This document shows positions 9,437-20,611 of a stretch of DNA of 64,000 bases, piece by piece. The stretch covers positions 262,087 to 326,086 of the forward strand of contig PYSS01000005.1 of NCBI GenBank assembly GCA_003049465.1, given 5' to 3'. A program made the translations under genes and the position numbers. The notes below the pieces were generated by a model. The model did no database searches, was not told the DNA's origin, and saw nothing but the letters and a program-made list of their open reading frames with translations. Every line of letters starts with the position of its first letter. Position 1 is the stretch's first letter. Source of the DNA: Magnaporthiopsis rhizophila (Eukaryota; Ascomycota; Sordariomycetes; Magnaporthales; Magnaporthaceae).

Positions 9437-11350
9437 GGTTGTTGTGCTTTCGTTCCCTACCCGACGTCCCAAGTGGTTGACCCTCCGTCCTTGTTTGTGA
9501 ACACCAAGGTGATGGCACCTGGATACCTGGGTTCCTTAGGTACCTAGATAGACACGGATTATGTGGTGACGCTCCTATACCGATATACTCGAGTGGTGCC
9601 GAGGCGGCAGGAGATATGAACAAAGGGGCTCTGAAGTCGGTGATGAGAGTGCAGCAAGATCGCAATATTAGCCGAGCTCAACTGCGCTGGTATTACGGGT
9701 ATTGGACAAGATAAAAGCAAGAAACCAGCAAAGCCACTTGGACGAAAGATCAGATGGGACAGGGTGTTGGATATGAGAAAAGGAGAAGGAGGAACAAAGC
9801 GTTCCTAACCGGACTGGAGAAGCTTAAAAAGAAGCCAGCGGGCAGCCAGACCCGCCAAGGGGCCGGCCCTTGACAGCATCCATGCGCCTGGGGGCAGGTG
9901 ACTCATTGGCCAATGGGAATCGGGACACGCCCTTGGATAGATAGCCAAGGTTTTTATTTCTGTGCCGGATGGATTGGAATAGATGTTACATGTAGGGCGT
10001 CACGCCCTTCGGGCTGGGTTGTGGGGAAAGCCCTCTACATACCGACAAGACGGATGTCGGAAAAAGAAACAAGGACCGGAGTGGCCAGTGGAGGCCGAGG
10101 TTAAGCCATCGATATCAAGAGAACCTCCCCGACGTTCGGAGGCGCATAGCAGAGCAGAACAGCACAGAGCAGAGCTTCTCTTGACCGCCCATGTTCGGGG
10201 TCTGTTCCAGAAGTTCCAGATCTCGATCAGTCGAAGCCGCCGGGCCGTCGCAACCCGGGCTGGCGGGCCCTCGGCCACCGCTCTGACAGCCAGCGGGGGC
10301 GGGGGCGCCGCTAGCCAGCCCGCATGAAGGTTGTCTGGGCTTTCCTGTCGAGAGAGCAAAGCACAGATAAGAGGCCCTGCCTCTGCATTGGATGGCATCG
10401 CGGCGCTGGGTCCCCGTGCATCAGTCAGTCGTAGCAGTGACGCGGCCGACCGGCCGCCCTTTCGCAGAGTCCGTTCCGGCGTTTGACCTCCTTTGACTGC
10501 ATTTTCGATCTGCGCCAGCTTTGCGCTGACGTCGCGGAATTGAGTCGCGTGCGTCCCATCGTCCGCGACCCGAGAATAGCCGCCGATAGACGGCAATTGC
10601 CTTTGTTGGGGCTCGGTTCGAGTTCCGGCTTGGTGCTACAGTATCCAGGGATTGTTAGTATGGTGGATCTATCCGAATTAGACCGTGTATTTAGATACCT
10701 TGTCTCGCATGGAAAGTCTCATTCAAATCAATGTATTACCTCCGACCCCTGGCGGTCTGGTTTCCACCGCACTAACAATTCTGATCCCTGGATACTGTAC
10801 CGCATGGAACAGTGCCTCGTGACCAGCATGACCCTGGATTTACCTAATCGTTACCTTCTTTCCCAAGCATATTCGCTGCATCGCGATTGATGGCCTCTTG
10901 TAATTGTCCAACGAACAAGCATCAGGCACTTGACCGACTCGCCTCCGACTTTCCATAAATTTTGTTCCTAGGTCAGACCTCCCAGTTCAGGCGGCCATTG
11001 GTTGTTCTGCCTGCCACTCAACCATCAGCTCGTTCTTTGCTTTGCTGAGTACCTGCTACATAATCCACGGCCATACATCCAGTTGAGTGGCTGGAAACGG
11101 GTCCTATCGGGCTGCATCATGTCTCCGGGAGGGGTGGCGGTGCCATGTTTGTTGAATTATATCTGCCCGCCATAATTTCGGACTTTTCTTCCGCCATTCC
11201 CGGCTCTTACCCACCGTTTCCAAGCTTCGGAAATCCGACTGCCATCCCGCACGGATGATCAATTTCACGCAAAATTGTCGGAGCCCGTTTTGCTTTTTGA
11301 AGAAAGGGAGACGTAAGCAATAATAATGGCCGAGCCATGTCTCCTCCTTT
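9437..11350. other. Intergenic region upstream of the aminotransferase
   Basis: 1.9 kb between the 5' end of the aminotransferase gene and the 3' end of the cytidylyltransferase gene, both on the minus strand. No ORF with family resemblance is seen; the longest frames are composition artefacts. The region holds the promoter of the aminotransferase, including the TGACTCA/CCAAT element at 9899-9915. Confidence 0.4.
9899..9915. promoter_or_regulatory. TGACTCA (Gcn4/CPC1) site overlapping a palindromic CCAAT box
   Basis: TGACTCA at 9899-9905 is the exact Gcn4/CPC1/CpcA consensus. It overlaps CATTGGCCAATG (9904-9915), a perfect palindrome with CCAAT on both strands. The pair sits 463 bp upstream of the branched-chain aminotransferase start. 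Cross-pathway control of amino-acid genes through such sites is well established in fungi; occupancy here is inference. Confidence 0.55.
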
Positions 11351-13130
11351 TTAACATGCCTCCTTCTTCCTCTGCTCCTCCTCGAGCAGCTCCCGCTGTC
11401 GGTGGGCCTCCTCCAGATCTGCCTTCATTCCCTTGGCCTTCTGCCTGGCCTCGTACCGGTCTCGGCTCTTCATTATCCGCTGCACAATGGTGGCCGCGTT
11501 GACGTCTGCAAAGCCGTGACCCCCGATCTCGCGGTAGATGCCCATATCCTTGGGTGCCGTGTACGGGTCGTACGTCAGGGGCATGAAGGACGTTGGCCCG
11601 TGGTACACGGCGTCGGGCGTGCCCCACGGGAGGGATGTGAGGTACGACTTTGTCGGCGTGAAGGGTGCGCCAAACACGACGGCGTTGACGTACTGACAAA
11701 GTCCGGCCGGGGTGGTCAGCATTCCAGCACAGTAGGGACTTCGATGCATGGCGAGTACCGGCGGCAACTCACCCTGCACTGCAGCACGCACAGCCCACGC
11801 TCGTAGATGTTCATGACGGGGTAGTTGACACCCTTCCAGTGGTTGATGACACTGTCGTCGTGGATTCCGGCCACAACGTAGACGGGCGGATAGTCGGTGC
11901 CCTTGCCCTTGCGCTCGTCGACGGCCTGTTGCGAATACCAGCCTTCTTTGCGCGCGAGCTCTTCCTCTTCCTTGACCACTAGGCGGAGGAACTCGATATG
12001 GCCGCTCGAGAAGAGATCGAAACCGCCATCGACATAGACGACACGCTGTCCCGGCCGCGGACGCGGTGCCGGGATCATCTCGCGGAACGAACCCTTCTCC
12101 TCGGCATCGTCCAGCTGCTTAGCCTCCTCCGAGGCGGACCAGAACCAGACATTGACCCCTGGCCTCGTAGCGGTCTCGTCCGTGGCGTAAAGACGGATGC
12201 GCTCCGTCATGGCCATGCCCTGGGTGTCGCGCTCGGCGTCGGTGCCGGGGCCCTCGGTTCCAGCCAGGGCGGCCTTGAGGGAGCGGATGTGGTGCGTCTT
12301 TGTGCACAGGAGCATGCGGCCGACCAAGTCCGTGGTCGAGATGCTTGGCGTGCGCTTGACCACCTTGAAGCGGTTGGCAGCCTTGACGAAGCGATAGCAG
12401 TCCTCGCCGCTCGAGTCCGACGTGATGTCGTCGCCGTGAACCACATACTTGCACCCAAAGTGCGAAATCCAGTCGAGCTCCGTCACGTAAGGGGCGTTGG
12501 GGACAGACTGCGTGACCCATCTGCAAGCATCGACGGCAGCTAACCTTTTGTTTTGTGCCTTGCTCTCCCGGACCAGCCACGACAGGCCGCATGAAGAGGC
12601 ATGGGATCAGCTCGGGTTGTCCCTCGGACGGGGCAGCAAGCATTTTCGGTCTGAAAGGGTCAAGTCTAACCGTTCTTCCATCGTCATGACGGTAGGCCCC
12701 TTGTTTTCCATGATGGCCTCGTCCGAGTGGACTCCAATGTAGAGCTCATCGCCTAATAGCCGGGCCTGGACTATGGCGCCGGCGTGGCCTGTGGAGTGGC
12801 GAGCAAGGTCAAGTCCCTGTCAGCCTATGTTTTGGTCACGGCTAGGTTTGTTCGTCTCCCGCCTGCTGCGTTGCTCGCCTGCAGGAGATCCAGATGTTAT
12901 GCCTTCACCCCACTGCAACCGCAAATTAGGGGTTGATAGGCTCGCAAAGGAGGAGGCCTAGGAGGTAGGCTCGGGAATACCGAAGCCATAGCAAGGCCGT
13001 GGCCACTCAAGACGAAGGAGCACATACCATGGTGGAAGAAGTCGAAACAGCCATCTATCCAAATGCGGTTTTCTAGAAGCTCAGGGGCGGGGTCCCCCGG
13101 CGGTAGGATTTTAGAGGCAGTGATGGCCAT
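11351..13130 (-). CDS. ECT1: Ethanolamine-phosphate cytidylyltransferase
   Basis: Converts phosphoethanolamine and CTP to CDP-ethanolamine in the Kennedy pathway for phosphatidylethanolamine. Exons are 13028-13130, 12671-12788, 11773-12544 and 11351-11692 (444 aa). Two cytidylyltransferase domains are visible: the first with IWIDGCFDFFHHG-HAGA (HxGH split across intron 1), ELYIGVHSDEAI and VVHGDDITSD; the second with VVYVDGGFDLFSSGHIEFL and YVVAGIHDDSVINHWKG. The tandem domain layout separates it from choline-phosphate cytidylyltransferase. Intron 2 (12545-12670) is best spliced at AAAAG|GTTAG, which restores MEERLAAVDACRW; a second in-frame acceptor (GCAG) lies 24 nt into exon 3. The C-terminus ends in a Glu/Lys/Arg-rich helix. 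It is probably cytosolic and membrane-associated. Confidence 0.93.
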
Positions 13131-14666
13131 GATTCGCGGCAGGGGATGCGCGTGGCTGTCGGTGCGGGAATGGAGGGGTGGTCTGTACGACGCGGGCCTG
13201 ATATTAAAAGTCCGAGGGCTGCGTTGCAAAGAGTCGTCGAAGGTCGAGATCAGCCGACTTCCGCGTCGGGGCCGCTTGATATAAATAATGGACTGGGTTG
13301 GACGAGCCCAATCGCCGAGGGCACATGAAAGACGTAAGACGTGTGTGAATTCTATACAGGCAATTCCAGCCATCAACCGCAACCAAGCCGGAGGGGCGGC
13401 AAGACAGGCGCGCCGGCCCAATTTAACCACCTGCACTTATGCTCGATCATCGGCCTCGTCCCTGCGGCAATTAGGGCCCGCCAGGACAGCCTACCCGCCT
13501 AGCCTGGCAGCTGGTCTCAACGGTCTCGGCCGCCTCTGCAGTATGCGAGCATTGGCGACATGTGCATGGTGGGTTTTGTGACTATGTGGGCGCAATAGGC
13601 TTGCATGTGCAAGGGGGGTGCCTTTGTTATGATGTGATACCACCATATTCACCGTGCACATGATCCAGATCGAATGGATGGCAAACTGATCCTCTAATTA
13701 GCGGCGCCTGGTTGTTTCTTTTAACGGTCACGGTTGGGGCCTGCCCGAGGCTGTCCTCGAGTCCTCAAAACAGCGGCCACACAACCAACGCAAAAAAAAA
13801 AAAAAAAAAAAAAAAGCTCGATTGCCTCCAGTACCGGGCCGACTCTGTATGGCATGGATTATAAGACGAATTCCTGCGGTAGGGAACATCCCCATCCTTC
13901 GGGTGGCGAGTGCCTTCTCTCCGAACAGGATTTTCATGCAAAGAATCGCAGATGAGCCACTCGGGCGCGCTTTGTTTCTCGACTTCCTCTCCGTCCCAAT
14001 TGCCTTGCGTTTCAGGCCCCTGGTGCCGCCCAGGCATGACTGAGAGGTCGTCTCAACTGCTTTGACATGGCCCTGCAATGGACTGATGCTGCGGAAGATG
14101 GATTGACGTCGGGCCGCCCATCCTTCCTTCCATGGCTCTCGTCAACCTTCCAACTCGTTTTCTGCTGGCTGCTCGCCATGACACAGATGGATGTGACTTG
14201 GAGGGTTAATTTGAGCCGGTCACAGTGGGGGTTTATTACCACCCCGGGCCCTATATCGCCTTCTGGGATGGATGCCGGTTAAAACGCAGGTCTGGACACT
14301 AATCCAGCCGCATATAACGACGCAACGACCTGGGAAGAAAAGAAGAAAAAAAAGAAGAAATTGCGCCATGTCTACGTTGCGTCTGATCTGTGGCACTGCT
14401 GAAATAAAATGACATAGTCTCCGCTTCTTTCTCGACCACCGTGCATTTGTTTTTAAATCCATCGACGCCATCGCCTCATTTGTGATGCATTCCATGCGTC
14501 TCAAGTGCTGTTCTAAAATTCCTCACTAACAGCGCTGAGATTCTAGCGCCTGGATTCATTGCGCCTCGCTTCGCATCAGCCTGGAATGTGCGCTAAAGCT
14601 ACGCCCTGACCTTGCCGAAAGTGCCCCCCAAATTCACCGACCAGCGGCGCGCGGAGTGGCCCGGGC
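13131..14666. other. Divergent intergenic region
   Basis: 1.5 kb between the divergent ECT1 gene and the gene at 14667. It contains an A24 tract (13792-13815) and no supported gene. Both promoters should lie here. Confidence 0.4.
13792..13815. repeat. A24 homopolymer
   Basis: Uninterrupted run of 24 A in the divergent intergenic region. There is no target-site duplication or element body next to it to suggest a retroposon tail; it may be a nucleosome-disfavouring promoter element. Confidence 0.9.
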
Positions 14667-16201
14667 ATGTTCCAAATCGCTGGGAGAGACACAGCGAGGG
14701 TGGGCGCAACGTCCAACTTCTCGTTTCCTCAAAATGCATATTCGCCCCCGGCGACGCAGACGGCCAGCTTCCTGCAGAGGCCTGCATCCCCACTGCCGCC
14801 GCCGTCACCAGTGCACAAATCACGACCCAGCACCAGCGATCCGACCGAATCCTCGGGCCAGACCGATCAGCAGCAGCAGCACAAGCACGCCAGGGACCGC
14901 AGACCATCCTTCTCCCTCTCCCGCAGACCGTCCTTTGCGAGACTACGGCGCGGCTCGACGTCGAATGGGTCCGGCGGCGACGGCGCTGGAGGAGGAGGCC
15001 GCAACGGCTTCTTCGTCGTAACCGACCACTCGACACCCCCGAGCCTCCCCGACAACGCCGCCCTCGCTGCGCACACAACGACCCAGCGCGACCCCGGCCC
15101 ATCCCCTCCCCTCTCGGCCGACTCCTTCTCCAGGATGCTCACCCGCACCGCGCCCTCGTCAGCCAACGGCTACACGCCGAGCCAGCTGGCCCCGTCCCTG
15201 AGCGGCACGACCGTGCAGAGCGAGTCTTCGCTGGTTCATCAGCACATTCACGACATGGCAAACAAGAGGATATCAACACTAGACTATCTACGCAAGGCGT
15301 ATGCTCCCGACCCCCCGCCTCCTGAAGTGTGCAAAGCTTAACCCCCTATTTTTTTACTGACCCGCTGCAAACCCAACCATGCAGACACGAAGGCCGCGTC
15401 TACTGGTTCAACACGCTGCTCTTCGACAAGCCCGACCTCGCCAGGCTGCCCTACTTTGACAGCCGCAAGCTCGCCCGCCGCGCGACCAACTACCTGCTCC
15501 TCGGCCTGTCGCTGCCCGCCGTCATCGACCTCAACTCGTCCACGCCGTTCGAGTTCCTGCGCAGCCTCAACATCCTGCTGGGCGAGTTCGAGACCTTCCA
15601 GAACCTGCACTCGGAGAACGGGACCTCGGGCGCGTCGTCCCTGTCCCGCGCCCGCATCCCAAACATGTTTCGCCGCGGCAACCAGGGCGCCAAGGCGCGC
15701 CGCACCTCGGGCGCCAACGACATCGGCTTCGCCCATGACACCAGCAGCGAGAGCAACACCGCCTCCACCGGCGTCTTTGGCGGCGGCGGCGGCGGCGGCG
15801 GCGGAGGTCCCGGCGCGGAATCCGGCGGCGGTAGTGGTGGCGAAGGGGCCGAGGGCGGTAACACCAGCGTGCTGGCCTTCGCCGCGCACGACACGGACCT
15901 GCTGCCCGGCGAGGAGTACACACACCTCCTGACCCCCTCGCTGCCCTTCGACCCGGACTTCTTCGAGACGTTCGCGACGCTCTGCGACGTCCTGATCGAC
16001 TGCTACACGCGCCTGCTGAGCCTGCTGCCCTCGCCGCGCGAGTGCAACCAGTCCATAGCCGAGCTCTTCAGCAAGGCCGACGCCAGGATTCGCAAGATCA
16101 TCATCCAGGGCGTCGTTAAGGAGTTTGAGGACTCGAGCCGCAGCGGCGTCAAGAACGAGGTCGCCAACGTCGGCAAGGTCGTCCTGGGCGGTCTCATGTG
16201 A
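14667..16201 (+). CDS. Conserved-looking fungal protein of unknown function
   Basis: Exons 14667-15298 and 15385-16201 with a GT-AG intron (15299-15384) give 482 aa. The first 190 residues are disordered: Ser/Pro-rich with a QQQQ run and RRPSFSLSRRPSF-type basic-serine repeats that resemble kinase sites. A folded region starts around HIHDMANKRISTLDYLRKA and runs across the intron into HEGRVYWFNTLLFDKPDLARLPYF, ATNYLLLGLSLPAVIDLNSSTPFEFLRSLN and LLGEFETFQN. A low-complexity insert with a Gly run from GGC repeats (about 15778-15807) follows, and the C-terminal helical part (PFDPDFFETFATLCDVLIDCYTRLLSLLP) closes it. The strong conservation style suggests a real fungal family, but I do not recognise a named one. 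No signal peptide or certain membrane helix. The start codon is tentative. Confidence 0.75.
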
Positions 16202-17863
16202 TGATAGGTAGATTCGCATCTCGCCCGTCTGGATGCTGCTGTATTTGCATGCGTATGTTGGGAGGCATGTGTGTCTGCACATGCAGGCATTGTAGACACA
16301 AGCAATCTTGTTGGCATTTCTAGTAGATGGAAATGTCCTTCTGCTTCTGGCTTAGTCGCACACGGCGTTGATGAGGGTAGATAGCATGAGCATTGGTCGG
16401 GTCTTTTTTGTGCTATGGGGAGAGTTTGCGATACCAACATATCAATAATGTCGAAACGAATATCCGACCCAAACCAGGCTCTTCTACATGTCACTAATGC
16501 ATCCAATGGTGTTTATTATAAGTCAACCTATCAGGACTTGCAAGAAATGCGATGCGAGGGAATGGACAAGAAAATCGAGGCCATGTGAAGTTTATCAGAA
16601 ACCATAACGCATATTGCAATCATCACCATGGAGCGCACCTTTTACAGTGGCTCCGGTCAGTGCTTGACTCTAATATTTGGTTCATCATGTAAAACTTCAC
16701 CCCAAAGAATGGGGCACTCTCCTCAGATCTCGGTCTCGAGAGACCGCCGCAGACGAAAGCTTCCCGCGAAGCTTGGAGTGTGAAAAAGATAGACGCCTGG
16801 GAGGTTCTCGTTCGTGAGAAACGACGAGAGTGTGTGGTTGGAGCCCCCCTCGTACCAAGAGTAAGCCCCATCGTGTAAAGCCACACCCGGCAAGCTTTCC
16901 TCCCGAGGGGGAGTACTGACAGACCAGAACGTGGCTCGATCGCATAACTGTGGTTGTGGAATGAAACTGACGAAATGCTCCCATGCCAGGCTTGAACGTC
17001 CCGTGGGCCCGCCTTGACCAATCCTCCATGCCTACCAAGGAGCCAGGATCAGACCGGACCAGATTGCCCAACCACCGTCCCGAAGCGCGGACTCATATCT
17101 TCGTCCATTGAGGGCAACGGGGAGCGGCGGCGGAGAGGGCGCGTCTGGCACCGGTGCAGAAAACCGGTCCCGAAAAGGCAGGATGGCCGCCACGAGGGCG
17201 GTTAGACGGCTCGAGGTCGGCGCGAGAGACAGCCAGCAGGGATGAGCCGCAGTGCTTCTATGGCGGCGCGTTTCCGCAAGAAGTGTGTCCGGGGACTTTC
17301 CCCAAAGCAGATTATTGGTTGAGACGGTGCGAGCACCTTCTCCGTGTTTTCATGCTTCGAATAGCGATCTTTTGGACGAGGGGGGCTGAGAGAAGAAAGA
17401 AGAAAAAAAATTGCGGACGGGATTTCTCAAGTCGATTTTTTTTATGAGAGTCGCCGGTAGGGCCCCGCACGATTAGATGGGGCGCACGTGCCAAGGTGGG
17501 GCCGAGCGTCGAGCTTGCGTCTATCGCAGGCATCCGTCTTATGTAATTCATATTTGCTATCCGTCATTGGTCATCAGTTTTGCAGCTCTGCCTTCGAGGA
17601 TCACCGACGCGTGCTGAAGCGGTTGACTAGCACTGAACCGTGTCTGGGCCTGGGCTGGTTCAACGCTCGACTCTCACAGCAACCTGAGCTACCTTCGCAT
17701 ACACCTAAACAGTTTTTTTGAGCCTGACAAACCCCCGGGGCTCAACCCGCCAAGGAGGCAGCTTTTTTTTCTCGAGTTCGGCAGTGCCCGCGCCCGGCCC
17801 GAGGGCATTTCGCGAACCGCCTGCCGCCTTTCAGCGAAGCCGCACCGAGAAAGCAAGCTTACC
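16202..17863. other. Intergenic, no gene seen
   Basis: 1.66 kb between two plus-strand genes. Short frames here have no family resemblance. It contains the likely 3' UTR of the preceding gene and the promoter and 5' UTR of RAE1, with T-rich runs at 17713-17719 and 17764-17771 close to the RAE1 start. Confidence 0.4.
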
Positions 17864-19146
17864 ATGTCGGGGCTCTTCGGCCAGACGGCGGCGGCGCCGA
17901 CCAGCACGATCGGCGACCTCAAAATGGACGTCGCCATCGCAAACCCTCCCGAGGACAGCATCTCGGACCTCGCCTTCAACCCGAACCCGAGCGACCAGAA
18001 GGACTTTTTGGCTGTCGCGAGCTGGGACAAGAAGGTGCGCATCTACGAGGTCTTGGGCAACGGAACCGCCGAAGGGAAACACCTCTACGAGCATGACGCG
18101 CCCGTCTTTAGCTGCGACTACTACAAGGTAATGCTCTCTCCTGCCCTGTGTGGTTGCTCCACTTTTCTTTTACACAGTCCAGCCCACAACAAAGAGGTCG
18201 CAACTTCAATGTTAACGCCTGAGAAAACCCCTACACACAGGACGGCACCAAGATCGTCTCTGGAGGCGCCGACAAGATGGCCAAGGTGTGCGATGTGACG
18301 ACGGGCGTGACGGCGCAGGTGGCGCAGCACGATCGGCCGGTGCGGTGCGTCCGCTTCTTCGACAACGGCGGGAGCCCCATGGTGATCACGGGCTCGTGGG
18401 ACAAGACGGTGAAATACTGGGACCTGCGACAGCAGACGGCCGTCGGCACCCTGCAGTGCCAGGAGCGCGTCTACACCATGGACGTGCGCGGCGACCTGCT
18501 CGTCATCGGCACCGCCGACCGCTACATCAATGTCGTCAACCTCAAGGACCCTTCAAAGTTCTACAAGACTCTGCAGAGCCCGCTCAAGTGGCAGACCCGC
18601 GTCGTCAGCTGCTTCACCGACTCTGCTGGTTTTGCCATCGGCAGCATCGAGGGTCGTTGCGCCATCCAGTACGTGGAGGACAAGGACAACAGGTAAGAGC
18701 TCTCTCAACTTTTTTTCCCCCCTCTATTGCCGGTTTGGGTAAGATTGGTGCATCAGGATTTGATGGCTGACAAGCCACCAAAATATAGCTCCAATTTCTC
18801 TTTCAAGTGTCATCGCGACCAGCCGCAGGGCAACACCACCAGCGTCTACGCAGTCAACGACATATCATTCCATCCGGTACACGGGACCTTCAGCACAGCT
18901 GGCTCGGACGGCACCTACCACTTCTGGGATAAGGACGCCAAGCATAGGCTCAAGGGTTACCCCAACGTCGGCGGCAGCATCACGTCGACTACGTTCAACA
19001 AGAACGGCAACATCTTTGCTTACGCAGTCAGCTACGACTGGGCAAAGGGCTACCAGGGTAACAACACCCAGTATCCGAACAAGGTCATGCTGCACCCAGT
19101 CCTGCCGGACGAGTGCAAGCCGCGTCCGTCGGTCAAGAAGCGGTGA
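17864..19146 (+). CDS. RAE1: WD40 mRNA export factor RAE1/Gle2
   Basis: Nuclear-pore-associated WD40 propeller that binds the GLEBS motif of Nup98-type nucleoporins and supports poly(A) RNA export. Exons 17864-18127, 18241-18692 and 18789-19146 encode 357 aa, the usual family length. It opens with MSGLFG and the short linker before PPEDSISDLAFNP. Repeat features include FLAVASWDKKVRIYEV, IVSGGADKMAKVCDV, MVITGSWDKTVKYWDLR, VYTMDVRGDLLVIGTADR, IGSIEGRCAIQYVE, DISFHPVHGTFSTAGSDGTYHFWDKD and the characteristic C-terminal IFAYAVSYDWAKGY with a KPRPSVKKR-type tail. The ATG follows CTTACC, a good fungal context. Introns have standard ends (GTAATG and GTAAGA donors, CAG and TAG acceptors). Confidence 0.95.
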
Positions 19147-19856
19147 GGTGGGGTTGTGGTGGAGTGGTGGAGTGTTGGATATGGGGTGTGGGTCGGCTGC
19201 TTGGAGGGAGCCGTGTTGGCTATAAATGCAGCCGCGGATTCAGGGGTGTTGCTGCTCTGGCCTTGTCTTATCTTGAGGAAGCAGTCCTGGCTGGCGAAAT
19301 CTAGGCTGGCAATGACCGGCACATTATGGCTGCTGTCCAAGGGCGACGGACTATTCGCAGGATTTTAGTGCTTCGGGCAGGGTGGTTTTGAGTAGTGCGA
19401 AGGAAACCAGGACCATGATACCATGCAACTCTTATAGCGTCGTTGTACGAGACTTATATGTTTTAGATAGATAGTTAAAGCGATCATCTTCCCAGGGTCC
19501 CCCAAGACGGGTCGCCGGGCCTTGGAAATAACTCGGAACGTGATGGCAATCGTCGAGATCACAACGAAAGGAAACTGAATGGTCGTTGGAAAGAATGGTA
19601 TTGAGGCCAGGTAAGAGAATCGGGCCGGCAGCTTAAATTCGAAATAGCATGATACTGCTAGGGGAGTCCCCAATCGGATGGACCTAATTACAACGCATAT
19701 AGCCATAAGTATGGCATTTGGTCGAAGTAAATCCGTCCCAAAATAAACACAATACAAACGACACAGATATCCAAAAACAAAACCAGAGGTTTTGCTGGCA
19801 CAAACTCCTAAAAACACATCGTCACAGTCGTCATCCCGAGAAGAATCTTACCAGGA
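19147..19856. other. Convergent intergenic spacer
   Basis: 710 bp between the 3' ends of RAE1 and the minus-strand gene ending at 19857; AT-richer than its neighbours and without a supported ORF. Confidence 0.4.
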
Positions 19857-20611
19857 TCAGGCAAGCGCGGGTTTCTTCTGTCCACCAAAGACCCCTTCGA
19901 CCATACCCTCCCACACGTCTCTGATCATGTAGTGGCCGCCGCGCGAGCTGGGGGACGGGACTTGCTCGTGCATGAACTTGAGCTCGACGCCGTCGAGGCC
20001 GATGCCCTCGACCTCGGTCAGGGCCGAGAGCACCTTGTCCGGGTGGGCGGCCACGACGCTGATCTCGGCCGTGGGGAGCGGGGCGTCGGGGGCCTCGGGG
20101 GCGACGGCGGACCGGTCGGGGGTGAAGTTGTCGGGCATGAAGGGCACGCGGATGGCGTGGGCGGCGTCCGACGAGCCCATCAGGTCCATGGCGGGCAGGA
20201 CGGTGAAGTCCATTGTGGGCGGCATCACCGCCTCGACGCGGGCGGCCGGGGCGGCGGTGGTGTGGAAGCCCTGCATCAGCGGGATTATCCGGCCCGGGTT
20301 GGGCTGGACCGTCACGGGCCGGTGGGCGGTGGTCATGCCGCGACGAGAGGTCTGTTGTCGTTGTTGTTGTTGTTGTTGGTGTAAGTCACGACTGACTCGC
20401 CTCACTCATTCCAATGATGACGTCGGAAAGCTACCAGCTGCAAGGATAGACGTACCTCGTTGTCACTACTCCTGCCCTCGACCCCAAAGTCTGAGTGCGC
20501 CAGAGAGGCGGCGGCCTTGGAGGCCCTGGAGATGAGGTTGGGCCGCGCCACTGACGGGCTGGCCGTCAGCGAGCGGGCGAGCTGTGCCATTGGTGCCGTG
20601 ACTCTAGTCAT
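19857..20611 (-). CDS. Probable mitochondrial protein of unknown function
   Basis: Exons 20456-20611 and 19857-20351 encode 216 aa through a GTACGT...CAACAG intron. The first 40 residues (MTRVTAPMAQLARSL...) are rich in R, S, A and T and lack acidic residues, as expected for a mitochondrial presequence. The remainder contains PNPGRIIPLMQGFHTT, VEAVMPPTMDFTVLPAMD, a Pro/Ala/Asp-rich middle and a C-terminal block (EGIGLDGVELKFMHE, SSRGGHYMIRDVWEGMVEGVFGG). No known catalytic motif is evident and I do not recognise the family. The intron's 3' end is a CAA repeat that is open in the same frame, so intron retention from an internal start would add poly-Gln. An in-frame ATG at 20731 is less likely as the start because its N-terminus is His-rich low complexity. 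Confidence 0.65.

Noticed and set aside
10000..10596. 198-codon minus-strand frame upstream of the aminotransferase
   Set aside because: No domain, biased composition, and it overlaps the promoter region.
13792..13815. Poly(A) tail of a retroposon
   Set aside because: No element body, target-site duplication or reverse-transcriptase sequence adjacent.
15338..16282. 314-codon minus-strand frame opposite the conserved protein at 14667
   Set aside because: Antisense to a spliced gene with folded-domain sequence; Ala/Val-rich low complexity.
16734..16752. Near-palindrome around TCTCGAGA
   Set aside because: Arms are imperfect and short; no paired gene or element suggests function.
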